From CAYUPI01 sp964446585 (GTDB taxonomy: Bacteria; Verrucomicrobiota; Verrucomicrobiia; Limisphaerales; UBA8199), in the NCBI GenBank assembly GCA_964446585.1, contig CAYUPI010000005.1:62001-126000 (forward strand): a stretch of DNA of 64,000 nucleotides. Reading direction: 5' to 3'. The translations under genes and the position numbers were made by a program. Below, piece after piece: positions 50,528-59,290 of this stretch. Position 1 is the first letter of the stretch. Each line of letters starts with the position of its first letter. The notes beneath the pieces were generated by a model. It saw only the letters and a program-made list of their open reading frames with translations. It did not search any database and was not told where the DNA came from.

Positions 50528-52234
50528 CTAGGGCTCTTGCGGAATGGCCGCACCATCTTTGCGAGGGTCGGAAGCGCCATAGTTTACCCCACTGGAAAAA
50601 TCGCGCCGAACGGCTTGGCCGCCGCCAACGGCAGTCGCGAAGTCATCCAGGACCTTAATTTGGTGGCCCCGGCGCGCCAGTTCGTTCCCCACGAGCGCAG
50701 GCGCGCGCCCCTCGACCTCGACGTCACATCTGCCAAAGGAGATTTTCGTGAAGCGCGGCGCTTCCAGGGCAGCCTGTATGTTCATGTGATAATCCACGAT
50801 ATCGGACACGAACTGAGCATGGGCCTGGGATTGGTTCCAGCCGCCCATGATGCCGAAAGCAATTCGCACATTGTCCTTGGCCATAAACGCAGGAATGATC
50901 GTGTGCAAGGGACGCTTGCGGCCGGCCAGCACATTCGGGCTGGCAGGATCGAGACTGAAGAGTCCCCCGCGGTCCTGCAGGACGAAGCCCGTGCCAGCGG
51001 CCACGACGCCGGACCCGAACGACTCGTAATTGCTCTGGATGTAGGAAACCATATTTCCATCCTTGTCCACGACGCATAAGTACATAGTATCGGAGCCTGC
51101 TCCCGGCGGGTGGCCTGCTGGGACGTCGCAATTCGCTTTCTCCAGATCGATGAGTTTCGCTCGTTCACGCGCGTAATCCTTCGAGAGCATTCCAACCACG
51201 GGAATAGCGTTGAATTTCGGATCACACACGTACCGCAGCATGTCGGCGTAGGCCCGTTTCTTGGCTTCGATCATAATGTGGAAGGCATTGGCTGAGCCCG
51301 CGCCAAGTTTTTCCATTGGAAAATTCTCCATCAGGTTCAGCATGATCAGTGCGGCAATGCCCTGGCCATTCGGGGGCAGTTCGTAAACCATCCAACCGCG
51401 ATAAGTCGTCGAAATCGGTTCGACCCATTCGCTGGAAAACTCTGCCAGGTCCGCAGCGGTCATCGCGCCACCTAGCTCCGCCGAGCGCGCCAGGATCCGC
51501 CTGGCGATTTCGCCTTGATAAAAGGCCTTTCGGCCATGGCGGGCGATTTGTCTCAGCGACCAGGCCAAATCCGGATTGCGAAAGACCTCACCGGCCTGTG
51601 GAGCGCGGCCGCCGGGCAGGTAGAGGCGAGAGGCGTTTGTGTCCCCACGCAACTTCTTCTCACCCGCTCGCCAGTAAGCGGAATAGATCTCAGAGACGGG
51701 AAATCCCTCTTCCGCGTACCGGATGGTGGGGGCCAGCAAGTCTGCGAGTTTCTTTCGGCCAAAACGTTCCACGAGTTTCGTCCACCCATCCACCGCACCG
51801 GGAATGGTGACGGAATGAATATTGGTCTGAGGCATTTCAGTAATACCCTGGCGATGAAGGAATTCCGGTGTCAGGCCCGCCGGCGCCCAGCCACTGGCAT
51901 TCAGGCCGTAGAGTTTGCCGGTCCTGGCTTCGTAAACAATGGCGAACAAGTCGCCGCCAATCCCGCCGACCATGGGACCACAAAGGCCCACGGCGGCGTT
52001 CGCCGCTACGGCGGCATCCACGGCATTGCCGCCCTGAGCCAGGATTGTCGCGCCGATCTGCGAAGCCAGTGGCTGCTCGGAGGCGACGATGCCATAGCGC
52101 GTGATGACCATCGAACGCGCCTGGGTGCGTCCTTGGGCCAGGGCTGGCTTTGCGGAAAGGAACGCCACGACGAGGATCAGCGTTCCCAGGAGTGCGTGCT
52201 GCAGGAGGAATTTCGGTAACATAGGCGGTGACAT
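50528..52234 (-). CDS. Gamma-glutamyltransferase family protein (second copy)
   Basis: 568 residues from ATG 52234 (an ATG at 52222 is also possible). Signal peptide LLGTLILVVAFLSAKPALA, then GGNAVDAAVAANAAVGLCGPMVGGIGGDLFAI. The processing-site threonine is in GSDTMYLCVVDKDGNMVSYIQSN, and a GRKRPLHTIIPAF block follows. Compared with the copy at 13503 it lacks MNNQMDDFS and the TT pair, so it belongs to the YwrD-like branch and may hydrolyse other gamma-glutamyl or acyl amides. The open frame continues upstream across a hexamer repeat tract to 52570, but that extension is not protein-like and overlaps the next gene antisense-free on the same strand. Confidence 0.9.
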   Translation of the reverse strand: MSPPMLPKFLLQHALLGTLILVVAFLSAKPALAQGRTQARSMVITRYGIVASEQPLASQIGATILAQGGNAVDAAVAANAAVGLCGPMVGGIGGDLFAIVYEARTGKLYGLNASGWAPAGLTPEFLHRQGITEMPQTNIHSVTIPGAVDGWTKLVERFGRKKLADLLAPTIRYAEEGFPVSEIYSAYWRAGEKKLRGDTNASRLYLPGGRAPQAGEVFRNPDLAWSLRQIARHGRKAFYQGEIARRILARSAELGGAMTAADLAEFSSEWVEPISTTYRGWMVYELPPNGQGIAALIMLNLMENFPMEKLGAGSANAFHIMIEAKKRAYADMLRYVCDPKFNAIPVVGMLSKDYARERAKLIDLEKANCDVPAGHPPGAGSDTMYLCVVDKDGNMVSYIQSNYESFGSGVVAAGTGFVLQDRGGLFSLDPASPNVLAGRKRPLHTIIPAFMAKDNVRIAFGIMGGWNQSQAHAQFVSDIVDYHMNIQAALEAPRFTKISFGRCDVEVEGRAPALVGNELARRGHQIKVLDDFATAVGGGQAVRRDFSSGVNYGASDPRKDGAAIPQEP

Positions 52235-52276
52235 TAAAGAGCGTCCACGGAGACGCGCAAACAGAATCATGCGACG

Positions 52277-52348
52277 AAGATTAGGATTAAGTTTGCGAGT
52301 AAGAGTAAGAGACAGAGTAACAGAATGAGTAAGAGTAAGATTAAGAGA
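52277..52348. repeat. Hexamer array (AAGANT), about 12 units
   Basis: Twelve consecutive degenerate 6-base units such as AAGATT, AAGAGT and AAGAGA lie between the second GGT gene and the ABC-2 permease gene. The permease TAA stop at 52341-52343 lies inside the array. Confidence 0.88.
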
Positions 52349-53957
52349 GAGACGCGGTGATGATCGGGGGAACGCCGGTCGGGGCAGGGGCGGGAACCTG
52401 TCGCACGGTGGGTGTAGCCGCTGTCTGGAATTGTTTGGCGAGGATCCAGCGCAAGTCCTGTTGCATCTTCGTCGCAGCCCAGAGGATGAAGAACAGGTCG
52501 GCAAACAGATCGAGCCAGCAAAGGAATGAGGGAAGGACGATGACCAAGAGCAGCGCGAGCGCCGGCGCAAGGGATGGTTTTTTCATGGTCAACGCCAGCC
52601 ACAAGCCGAGCCAGAAAAGCGCAAGGAAATCCGCCGCCACGCGAACGGTGGTGATCGCGCCCATGACAAACCCGAAGCCGCCGGTCATCAGTGGTTCAGC
52701 ATTGAGCGAGCGCAAGCCGGAGATCATTTGTGCGCCGGCAGGCAAGAAAAGCAGCCCAACAAGTGCCACCACCGGCCAGAGAAAAGTGCGGAGAAGGGCA
52801 TCCGCCTGGCCGCGAATGACGTCGCGTTGGGTCAGTGGCGTCGAGAGCAACATTTCGAGCGCACCGTTGCGGCGCGCCTGGGTGAAGAAACGACAGGCTT
52901 GCACCGCGAACAGTGCCTTGAGCAGAAAGCCGAACGGGCGAATCCCTGACCAACTCAGCAGAGCGCTCGCAGATTGCCGGGGCGCGACAATGGTGGCCAG
53001 CACTACCACTGCGGCCCAGACGAGCACAATCGCCCACGCCAACCGGCCGAAACCACGCTCGCTGCTGACCAGCCAGAGGATTGGGTTGATGGGGAGCAAT
53101 TTCTGCCGGTCGCGGAGACGTTTTTCCGGCATTCCCCGGTTTCGTTGCAGCCATCGTTCCAGCCAAGGATCCCGGTGCGAAGTCGAGTTTCCTTCCTGCC
53201 ATCGCTGGGGCAGGGCGAGGCTGGCCAGCCAGAGAAACGCGACACCCAGCGCCTGAGTCATGAGCAAAGAGGCCCAAAACTGTGCTGGGTGATTGAGGTA
53301 CATCGCCGCGGAGGCATAAGAGAAGGGATAAAAGGGACTCAACCACCCCAGGACTGAGAGCGAACGTGGCAGATGCAGGCGCGAGCCGAGGGTGGCGATG
53401 GCAGGCAGAATGGCAACCAGAAACAGGAGTACGCTGAACGCCCAAGCCATCGCCCGCTGCGCTTCTCGGGCTAGGGCAGAAATCCAGATGCCGGCGGCCA
53501 GGGAGACGAACAAGGCGGTGACTAAGGCCAAAGCCCGGCGCCAGAACTCGCCGCCTGTGACCCCGCCCAACAGCAGGGGAAGGGCCAGGATGGGCAGCAA
53601 CGCCAACAACCCGTAAAGCGCGTTGAGCAGCATCGCCACGAATTTGCCCAGAACGACATCGTAACCCCGCAGGTCCGTAAGGAAGAGCAGGCCCAATGTG
53701 CCGTCCCGCTTTTCTTCGCTGAGACAATCCGCAGTCAGGAACACACCTGCCAGCATACAGAGTCCGAAGGCGTACCCGGTGAGACTGGTGAATACCGGGT
53801 TTCCCAGGCTGCCGCGGCCGCGGGCCATCCAGAGGAACGCAAGGGAAAAGAAACTCACCACGATCGCGAGAATCGCCGTCCACGATCTGATGCGGTAGGT
53901 GCTTTTGCGCCTTGTCGCGGCGCGCAACTCACGCTCGACTATGGACAGAAACGTCAC
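52341..53957 (-). CDS. ABC-2 type permease protein (distal tandem copy)
   Basis: 538 residues starting at GTG 53957 (MTFLSIVERELRAATRRKSTYRIRSW). About twelve hydrophobic helices with the loop motif TADCLSEEKRDGTLGLLFLTDLRGYDVVLGKF, which is the ABC-2 permease coupling region, and a second copy of the pattern, RRNGALEMLLSTPLTQRDVIRG. It therefore looks like two permease halves in one chain. It has a close paralogue ending 7 bases upstream. No ATPase gene is in view. The C-terminal ITASLS and stop come from the hexamer array. Confidence 0.86.
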   Translation of the reverse strand: MTFLSIVERELRAATRRKSTYRIRSWTAILAIVVSFFSLAFLWMARGRGSLGNPVFTSLTGYAFGLCMLAGVFLTADCLSEEKRDGTLGLLFLTDLRGYDVVLGKFVAMLLNALYGLLALLPILALPLLLGGVTGGEFWRRALALVTALFVSLAAGIWISALAREAQRAMAWAFSVLLFLVAILPAIATLGSRLHLPRSLSVLGWLSPFYPFSYASAAMYLNHPAQFWASLLMTQALGVAFLWLASLALPQRWQEGNSTSHRDPWLERWLQRNRGMPEKRLRDRQKLLPINPILWLVSSERGFGRLAWAIVLVWAAVVVLATIVAPRQSASALLSWSGIRPFGFLLKALFAVQACRFFTQARRNGALEMLLSTPLTQRDVIRGQADALLRTFLWPVVALVGLLFLPAGAQMISGLRSLNAEPLMTGGFGFVMGAITTVRVAADFLALFWLGLWLALTMKKPSLAPALALLLVIVLPSFLCWLDLFADLFFILWAATKMQQDLRWILAKQFQTAATPTVRQVPAPAPTGVPPIITASLS

Positions 53958-53964
53958 GTGCTCG

Positions 53965-55647
53965 TCAGGTCCCCTCCGCCTGCCGGAGCTGGCCGACGTC
54001 GGCAGCTTCGGCTCCCGCTTGTCGCCGTTGCCAAAACCCTGGCTGGATCGTGAAACGCCGGGCGGCGGCTAGACGGAATTCAGAGAGCAATTTGTGCCGG
54101 GACCAGGCCCCAAAGCCTCCATCGGCAACGAGACCGAGCGACAGCCACATGCCGATAAAAAACTTTCCGCCGGGCTCCTGGCCGCTCCGCATGGTGCTGA
54201 GTGAAACCACCAGTGCGGTCAATGCGAAGAGCACCCAGGGCAAGACCAAGACGCGCAGCACACTCGCGGTTGTGGCGCGATTGGGATTCTTCGCGATGAT
54301 GGCCTGCCACATGCCGACCCAGTACAACGCTGCCAGATCCGCGAGCAGCAGCACCAGTGCCGCTATCCAAAATATGAGCGCAGAGGTGCGTTCGTCAGCA
54401 ATCGGTGTTTGTCGCAGCGTAGCGATCATCAGGGCAATGCCGATCCCAAACACGGCGAGCAACGGCCCCAGGAACTGGCGCTGCAAGGCCAGCCATTGAC
54501 CGTGCAAGATTTCACGGACGGTCAAAGGGGTCGAAAGCAGCAACTCCAATGCGCCGTTTTTCCGATCTTCGGTGAGTTGTCGGCCCGCTTCCGCCGCGAA
54601 CCACCCTTTGAGGAGAATGTTCAGCAACAAACCAGTCGAAGAGTAGAGTTCTGCGGTGAGCCAATCATGGCCATACTTGAGCAGGCCCCAGACCCAACCG
54701 CAGGCCAACAGTCCCAAAGTTCCCCAGACCAGGGCGGGCTTGAGGCGCGCGCGCGCGGCCAGCCAATAAAATGCATTGGTATTCAGAAGTCGTGTGCGAA
54801 AGGCTGTGCGTTCGGCGGAATTACCGTAGCTCCACAGTTTCCAACGCTCGCGCCAGCGCAGCTTTTGGAGGCCCGCTGGCCGCTCCTGCCATGTCCTCGG
54901 CGCGATGACGGCAGCGCTGACAAGGAAGACCCATCCAAGAACGTGGATGACGCCGCAAGAATCCCAGAAAAGCGTCTTCGCCGATTTGTACGACGCATCG
55001 AATCCCATGTAAAAGCTGAACCCGACACTCGGCAGGAAGCAAAGGTGCCCCAGGCGGCGTGCCTTGCTGAAATAGGCGGCGATGGCGCCGGCGGCCGGCA
55101 ACAAGGCAGCAAACAACAGGATGAGCAAAAACGTCACCGCCATGGCCGCGCGCCCGGAGCGGCTCAAGGCGGAGACGCATAACCCAATCGACAGCGAAAA
55201 GAAAAGCGCGTTGAGCGCGACCAGCGCCATGCGCCCGAATTCACCCGCAGTGACGCCACCCATCAGCAGCGGAACTGCCAGCAGAGGGACGACGGCCAAT
55301 ACGCCGTAAAATGAGTTCAGCGACGTAGCCGCCAATTTGCCCAGGACAACATCGTACCCTTTGAGGTCGGTCAGGAACAGCAAACCAAGCGTCCCTTCCC
55401 GTTTTTCTTCGCTCAAACAATCCGCGGTGGCACGCACGCCGCTAAGCAAACAGTAGAGCGCTGCGGACCCAGTCAGCAGCCCGAACAACGCCAGGGCAAC
55501 AAACTGCGGAGCTTCGTGCCGCATCATCAGGAAGAACCATGTCCCCAATACGATGACGGAGAGCGCTCCACTGGAACGCACCCAATAGGTCGCCCGTCGG
55601 CGCGACGCAACGCGCAGCTCCCGTGCGACGATAGGCAGGAAGGTCAC
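53965..55647 (-). CDS. ABC-2 type permease protein (proximal tandem copy)
   Basis: 560 residues from GTG 55647 (MTFLPIVARELRVASRRRATYWVRSS). Same design as the downstream gene: TADCLSEEKREGTLGLLFLTDLKGYDVVLGKL and RKNGALELLLSTPLTVREILHG, about twelve helices. The two genes are a tandem duplication that has diverged greatly except in these loops. They would form a heterodimeric membrane part of an exporter with an ATPase encoded elsewhere. The substrate is unknown. A palindrome lies directly upstream at 55716-55825. Confidence 0.86.
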   Translation of the reverse strand: MTFLPIVARELRVASRRRATYWVRSSGALSVIVLGTWFFLMMRHEAPQFVALALFGLLTGSAALYCLLSGVRATADCLSEEKREGTLGLLFLTDLKGYDVVLGKLAATSLNSFYGVLAVVPLLAVPLLMGGVTAGEFGRMALVALNALFFSLSIGLCVSALSRSGRAAMAVTFLLILLFAALLPAAGAIAAYFSKARRLGHLCFLPSVGFSFYMGFDASYKSAKTLFWDSCGVIHVLGWVFLVSAAVIAPRTWQERPAGLQKLRWRERWKLWSYGNSAERTAFRTRLLNTNAFYWLAARARLKPALVWGTLGLLACGWVWGLLKYGHDWLTAELYSSTGLLLNILLKGWFAAEAGRQLTEDRKNGALELLLSTPLTVREILHGQWLALQRQFLGPLLAVFGIGIALMIATLRQTPIADERTSALIFWIAALVLLLADLAALYWVGMWQAIIAKNPNRATTASVLRVLVLPWVLFALTALVVSLSTMRSGQEPGGKFFIGMWLSLGLVADGGFGAWSRHKLLSEFRLAAARRFTIQPGFWQRRQAGAEAADVGQLRQAEGT

Positions 55648-55715
55648 CGGGGACCATTATCATTCGACGCAGGCGCAAACAATCCTGGAAACGGCGAAGG
55701 CGGCACGAGGTCGCC

Positions 55716-55825
55716 CGGAGGGCGCCCGTCCTCGGGCGCAGCGACCAAAAACAATCCAACGGGTGATGAATTCGAATGCACTCAGCCAGCCGGAACCTGC
55801 TGCTCCCGAGGACGGGCGCTCTCCG
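55716..55825. repeat. Palindrome family F (21-bp arms, one mismatch)
   Basis: Arms 55716-55736 and 55805-55825 pair with one mismatch (core GCGCCCGTCCTCGGG against CCCGAGGACGGGCGC). It lies in the divergent gap between the ABC-2 permease and hemX-like genes. Confidence 0.9.
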
Positions 55826-55889
55826 CCCTTCGCTGAGGCCTTCCCCACTTGCTGCTTGCTTGACCGCAGTCGGAGATTACCCTGTTAGT

Positions 55890-56972
55890 GTGGATTGGTT
55901 CACTGATCGACACATCTTTGGGCTCGCGGTGGCCGTTTACGGGCTGAGCATGATCTACTCGGTGTTCTTGTGGCGCCGGGGCTTCCGCCGGGATAACCGC
56001 GTCAACTACCTGATCTTGATTGTGGCCTTTGGGCTTCACACTACGGCCATGATCCAACGCGGCTTTTCCCTCAACCATTGCCCGGTGACGAATCTTTACG
56101 AGGCGACGACTTTTGTCGCGTGGACAATTGTCGCGGTATATTTGGCGGTCGGCCTGTGGTCGCGCTTACGCTTCCTGGGCGCGTTTGCGTCGCCGGTCCT
56201 GTTCGGCATCGGCGTGTTCGCGTTGATGCCGAGCCTGGATACGCCCGGCGCAGGACCGCGACTGACCGGTATTGGGACCAGTCTGCACGCAGCGCTGTTG
56301 TCTCTGGCCTATGGCGCATTCGGACTCAGCTCGGTCGCGGCGCTAATGTATCTGACCCAGGAGCACAATCTGAAGTTTCACAAACTCCAGGCCATTTTTT
56401 CGCTTCTGCCACCTATTCAACGGCTTGAAGCCGTCGTCGGACGCCTGCTGGTGGGCGGCTTCATTTTGCTGACACTCGGGCTGGGGATCGGCGCTTACGA
56501 TCTGTCTCATCTGAACGATTCGCAAGCCTATCGGTGGGATCCGAAGATTGTTTGGTCGGCGCTGGTGTGGCTGCTTTACCTGGGCCTGGTGATCATGCGC
56601 TGGAGGTTTGCTCAGGGAGGCCGCCGGTTCGCGCTCGGCGCCATCGGCAGCTTTGCGTTTGTCTTGCTGACATTTTGGGGGAGCAATTTACTTTCGCCGA
56701 TCCACAATCCCCGCGCCCCCACCGCACCCAAGGCTCCGGCCCAGGCTTTTGTGCTCCCCACATCCTGGGCGCGCTTCCAGGAGCGTCCCGGCGAAACGGT
56801 CGATCCTGCCTTCGCGACCCGGCGAACATTTTCGTCCTCGTTCTCGTCCTCGTCCTCGATTTTCGGTTCTTCGATGACGAGGACGAGAACGAGGACGATG
56901 CAGTTACGGCCTTGCCACGCTGTGTCCCCCGCTGCTCCCCTCGAATTATGCCTCTTGTCGTCATCGGCCTGA
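55890..56972 (+). CDS. HemX/CcsA-like cytochrome c assembly membrane protein
   Basis: About 360 residues from GTG 55890 (VDWFTDRHIFGLAVAVYGL). TTG 55860 or an ATG at 55776 would add residues encoded by the family-F palindrome and are less likely. Eight hydrophobic helices include the heme-handling segment QRGFSLNHCPVTNLYEATTFVAW and RWDPKIVWSALVWLLYLGLV, as in CcsA/HemX proteins. Its place before hemA favours HemX, which modulates glutamyl-tRNA reductase level in Bacillus. After SPIHNPRAPTAPKA the tail is low complexity (SSSFSSSSSIFGSS, TRTRTRT) because the frame crosses the palindrome at 56833-56897. It ends 25 bases inside hemA. Confidence 0.85.
   Translation: MDWFTDRHIFGLAVAVYGLSMIYSVFLWRRGFRRDNRVNYLILIVAFGLHTTAMIQRGFSLNHCPVTNLYEATTFVAWTIVAVYLAVGLWSRLRFLGAFASPVLFGIGVFALMPSLDTPGAGPRLTGIGTSLHAALLSLAYGAFGLSSVAALMYLTQEHNLKFHKLQAIFSLLPPIQRLEAVVGRLLVGGFILLTLGLGIGAYDLSHLNDSQAYRWDPKIVWSALVWLLYLGLVIMRWRFAQGGRRFALGAIGSFAFVLLTFWGSNLLSPIHNPRAPTAPKAPAQAFVLPTSWARFQERPGETVDPAFATRRTFSSSFSSSSSIFGSSMTRTRTRTMQLRPCHAVSPAAPLELCLLSSSA
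56833..56897. repeat. Hexamer-built palindrome, family B copy 2 (22-bp perfect arms)
   Basis: Arms 56833-56854 and 56876-56897 are perfect reverse complements made of CTCGTC/CTCGTT units. It lies in the 3' part of the hemX-like frame, 50 bases before the hemA ATG. Confidence 0.95.
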
Positions 56973-58009
56973 GCCACCACTCCTCGCCGCTCGCGCTCCG
57001 GGAACGATTCGCTTTTCCCGAGGAACGCATCCCCGCGGCGTTGCGGCGATTGCGCGAATCAGGGACAGCGGATGAGGCTGCCATTGTTTCCACGTGCAAT
57101 CGCGTCGAGATTTATGCCTCGACGCGTCTAGAGTCGCGCCTGGCATTTGCCGGGTTGCGGGAATTCCTGCTTTCCTGCCAAGAAGGTCAGGAACCGCTGA
57201 AGGAGGCGATTTACACCGTAGCCGAGCCGCATAGCGTGCAGCACTTGTTCCGCGTTGCTTGCGGTCTGGACTCGATGGTGCTGGGGGAAACGGAGATTCT
57301 GGGCCAGCTCAAGCGCGCTTACGAGCTGGCGCTGCAAAACGGGCATACAGGCGCGACGCTTAACAAAGCTTTCCAGCGCGCCTTCAACGTCGCCAAGCAG
57401 GTTCGCTCCAGCACCCATATCCAGCGCGGGAATGTGTCGGTGGCCTCGGTGGCCGTGGACCTGGCGGAGAAAATCTTTAGCGCTTTGAGCGCGCGCGAGG
57501 TGCTGATTATCGGCGCCGGCGACACCGGCGAGAAGACCGCCCGCGCACTGCTCTCGCGCGGCGCGCGCAGCGTCATCGTGTCGAACCGCTCCTACGATAA
57601 GGCGCTGGCGCTGGCGACCGAGCTGGGCGGGCGCGCCGTCACATTCGCGAACTGGGCCGCCGAATTCGCCAACATTGACATCGTCATCAGCAGCACGGCG
57701 GCGCCTCATTCTATATTGGATCGCGCTAAACTGGAACCGCTGATGAAGCTGCGCCGGAATCGTCCGCTGTTGCTAATCGACCTCGCCGTGCCGCGTGACA
57801 TCGAGCCGGGGGTGAATCTCATGCCGAACGTCTATTTGTACAACATCGACGACTTGCAAGGAGTCGCGGATCAGTCGCTCAAACAGCGCCAGGCGGAAAT
57901 AGCCCGCTGCGAAGAGATCATTCGGGAAAAGGCCCAGGCGCTGCTGGCCCATCAGAGTCCGCGCCAACCGAGTGCGAACATGCGCCCTGTTTATGAACGG
58001 GGAGCTTGA
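56948..58009 (+). CDS. hemA: Glutamyl-tRNA reductase
   Basis: First committed enzyme of C5 tetrapyrrole synthesis, 353 residues from ATG 56948. The catalytic cysteine lies in IVSTCNRVEIYAS. Substrate-site motifs are GLSHHSSPLALRERFAF and ACGLDSMVLGETEILGQLK. The NADPH domain has VLIIGAGDTGEKTARALLSRG. It is slightly short: the C-terminal dimerisation helix ends soon after EEIIREKAQALLAHQ, which is truncated relative to the usual 410 or more residues. This fits the shorter family members seen in some phyla. It overlaps the upstream hemX-like frame by 25 bases. hemC follows after a palindrome. Confidence 0.94.
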   Translation: MPLVVIGLSHHSSPLALRERFAFPEERIPAALRRLRESGTADEAAIVSTCNRVEIYASTRLESRLAFAGLREFLLSCQEGQEPLKEAIYTVAEPHSVQHLFRVACGLDSMVLGETEILGQLKRAYELALQNGHTGATLNKAFQRAFNVAKQVRSSTHIQRGNVSVASVAVDLAEKIFSALSAREVLIIGAGDTGEKTARALLSRGARSVIVSNRSYDKALALATELGGRAVTFANWAAEFANIDIVISSTAAPHSILDRAKLEPLMKLRRNRPLLLIDLAVPRDIEPGVNLMPNVYLYNIDDLQGVADQSLKQRQAEIARCEEIIREKAQALLAHQSPRQPSANMRPVYERGA

Positions 58010-58059
58010 GGCACGCGGCCAGATTCGAGCAGCGTGCACAATGGGAGCGATCGTTGTCC

Positions 58060-58190
58060 CCTCACCCCAACCCTCTCCCTTGGGGCGAGGGAGTCCGCAC
58101 GCACGACGTTCGAATGTTTCGGCGATCCCCGATTCGCTGGCCGACAGGCGACGACTCCCCCTCTCCCCGAGGGAGAGGGTTGGGGTGAGG
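58060..58190. repeat. Palindrome family G (20-bp perfect arms)
   Basis: Arms 58060-58079 (CCTCACCCCAACCCTCTCCC) and 58171-58190 are perfect reverse complements. Each arm is followed inward by its own smaller hairpin (CTCCCTTGGGGCGAGGGAG and CTCCCCGAGGGAG). It occupies nearly half of the 279-base gap between hemA and hemC. Confidence 0.95.
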
Positions 58191-58288
58191 CGGAACAGGA
58201 CGGAAACTAACCCCCGGCTCCGAGCTACTCGAGGGCGCGTCGAACTCCGGGAATCTAGCCGGGGAGCTGGGGTTTCCTGAAGAAACAA

Positions 58289-59290
58289 ATGAGCGAGAGT
58301 GACGCCATCCGAATAGCGACGCGCGGAAGCGCCCTTGCCCTGGCCCAGGCCAACCGGGTCCTCGAACTCTGCCGCCGCGCTTTACCGCAGTTCAGATTCG
58401 AGCTCAAGATCGTCAAAACGACCGGCGACAAACTCCAAACGGCTTCGCTGGCCCAGGAAGGCACCAGCCTGCCCAAAGGGTTGTTCACTAAGGAACTCGA
58501 GGTCGCGCTCTTGAAACGCGAAGCCGACCTGGCCGTGCACAGCCTCAAGGATCTGCCGACCGAATTGCCGGCCGGTCTGACCCTGGGCGCTGTGGACCAG
58601 CGCGCCGATGTCCGCGACGTGCTGATCTATCGGGACGCGGAGAAGCCGCCAACCGGTGCGCGGGCTTCCGGCTCATCGGCTCCACGGGGGTTTAAACACG
58701 GATTGCGGCTCGAGGAGCTCCCATCAGGCGCAGTGGTCGCCACCAGCAGCACGCGCCGCCGGGCCCAGTTGCTGGCGCAGAATCCGCGCCTCAAAGTGCC
58801 GGACATTCGCGGCAACGTCCTCACTCGGATAACCCGAATTGCGGAACGCGCCGAACTGGATGCAACAGTGCTGGCGCTGGCGGGCATCACGCGTTTGCAG
58901 TTTCGCATCACACCCGCCGGCCGGCTCGAAGGCGAGGGCGTGCCCGCCGGTTTGCTGGCCACAATCCTGGACCTTGAGGTGATGTTGCCCTGCCCAGGGC
59001 AGGGGGCGGTCGGCATCGAAATTCGCGCCGACGATGAGCGCAGTGCCACGATTTGCGCCCGTCTGAACCATTTCCAGACGCTGCAATGCGTGACGGCCGA
59101 GCGCTCCTTTCTCGCCGGCATGGGCGGGGGTTGTCAAAGTCCGGTTGCCGCCTATGCTGAGGCGATTGGAGGGCAACTCCGCCTGCGAGCCGTTTCATTC
59201 GCCGACGGCACGGCGCGCCGTGGCGAAGCGCGACGATCCATTCGGGAAGCCTTCGAATTGGGCCAGCAGCTTGCCGCCGAGCTTAAATGA
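58289..59290 (+). CDS. hemC: Porphobilinogen deaminase (hydroxymethylbilane synthase)
   Basis: Builds the linear tetrapyrrole from four porphobilinogens. 333 residues from ATG 58289. Motifs: IATRGSALALAQANRVLE, FTKELEVALLKREADLAVHSLKDLPTELP, TSSTRRRAQLLAQ, DIRGNVLTRI, and the dipyrromethane cofactor cysteine in MGGGCQSPVAAYA. Oddity: between DVLIYRD and ELPSGAVVATSS there are about 20 more residues (AEKPPTGARASGSSAPRGFK) than in the usual sequence; they look low-complexity and may be a repeat-derived insertion. Its stop overlaps the start of the fused cobA-hemD gene (ATGA). Confidence 0.95.
   Translation: MSESDAIRIATRGSALALAQANRVLELCRRALPQFRFELKIVKTTGDKLQTASLAQEGTSLPKGLFTKELEVALLKREADLAVHSLKDLPTELPAGLTLGAVDQRADVRDVLIYRDAEKPPTGARASGSSAPRGFKHGLRLEELPSGAVVATSSTRRRAQLLAQNPRLKVPDIRGNVLTRITRIAERAELDATVLALAGITRLQFRITPAGRLEGEGVPAGLLATILDLEVMLPCPGQGAVGIEIRADDERSATICARLNHFQTLQCVTAERSFLAGMGGGCQSPVAAYAEAIGGQLRLRAVSFADGTARRGEARRSIREAFELGQQLAAELK

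Noticed and set aside
52235..52570. N-terminal extension of the second gamma-glutamyltransferase
   Set aside because: It is encoded largely by the hexamer array and the ABC-2 permease 3' end; a proper signal peptide begins only at 52234.
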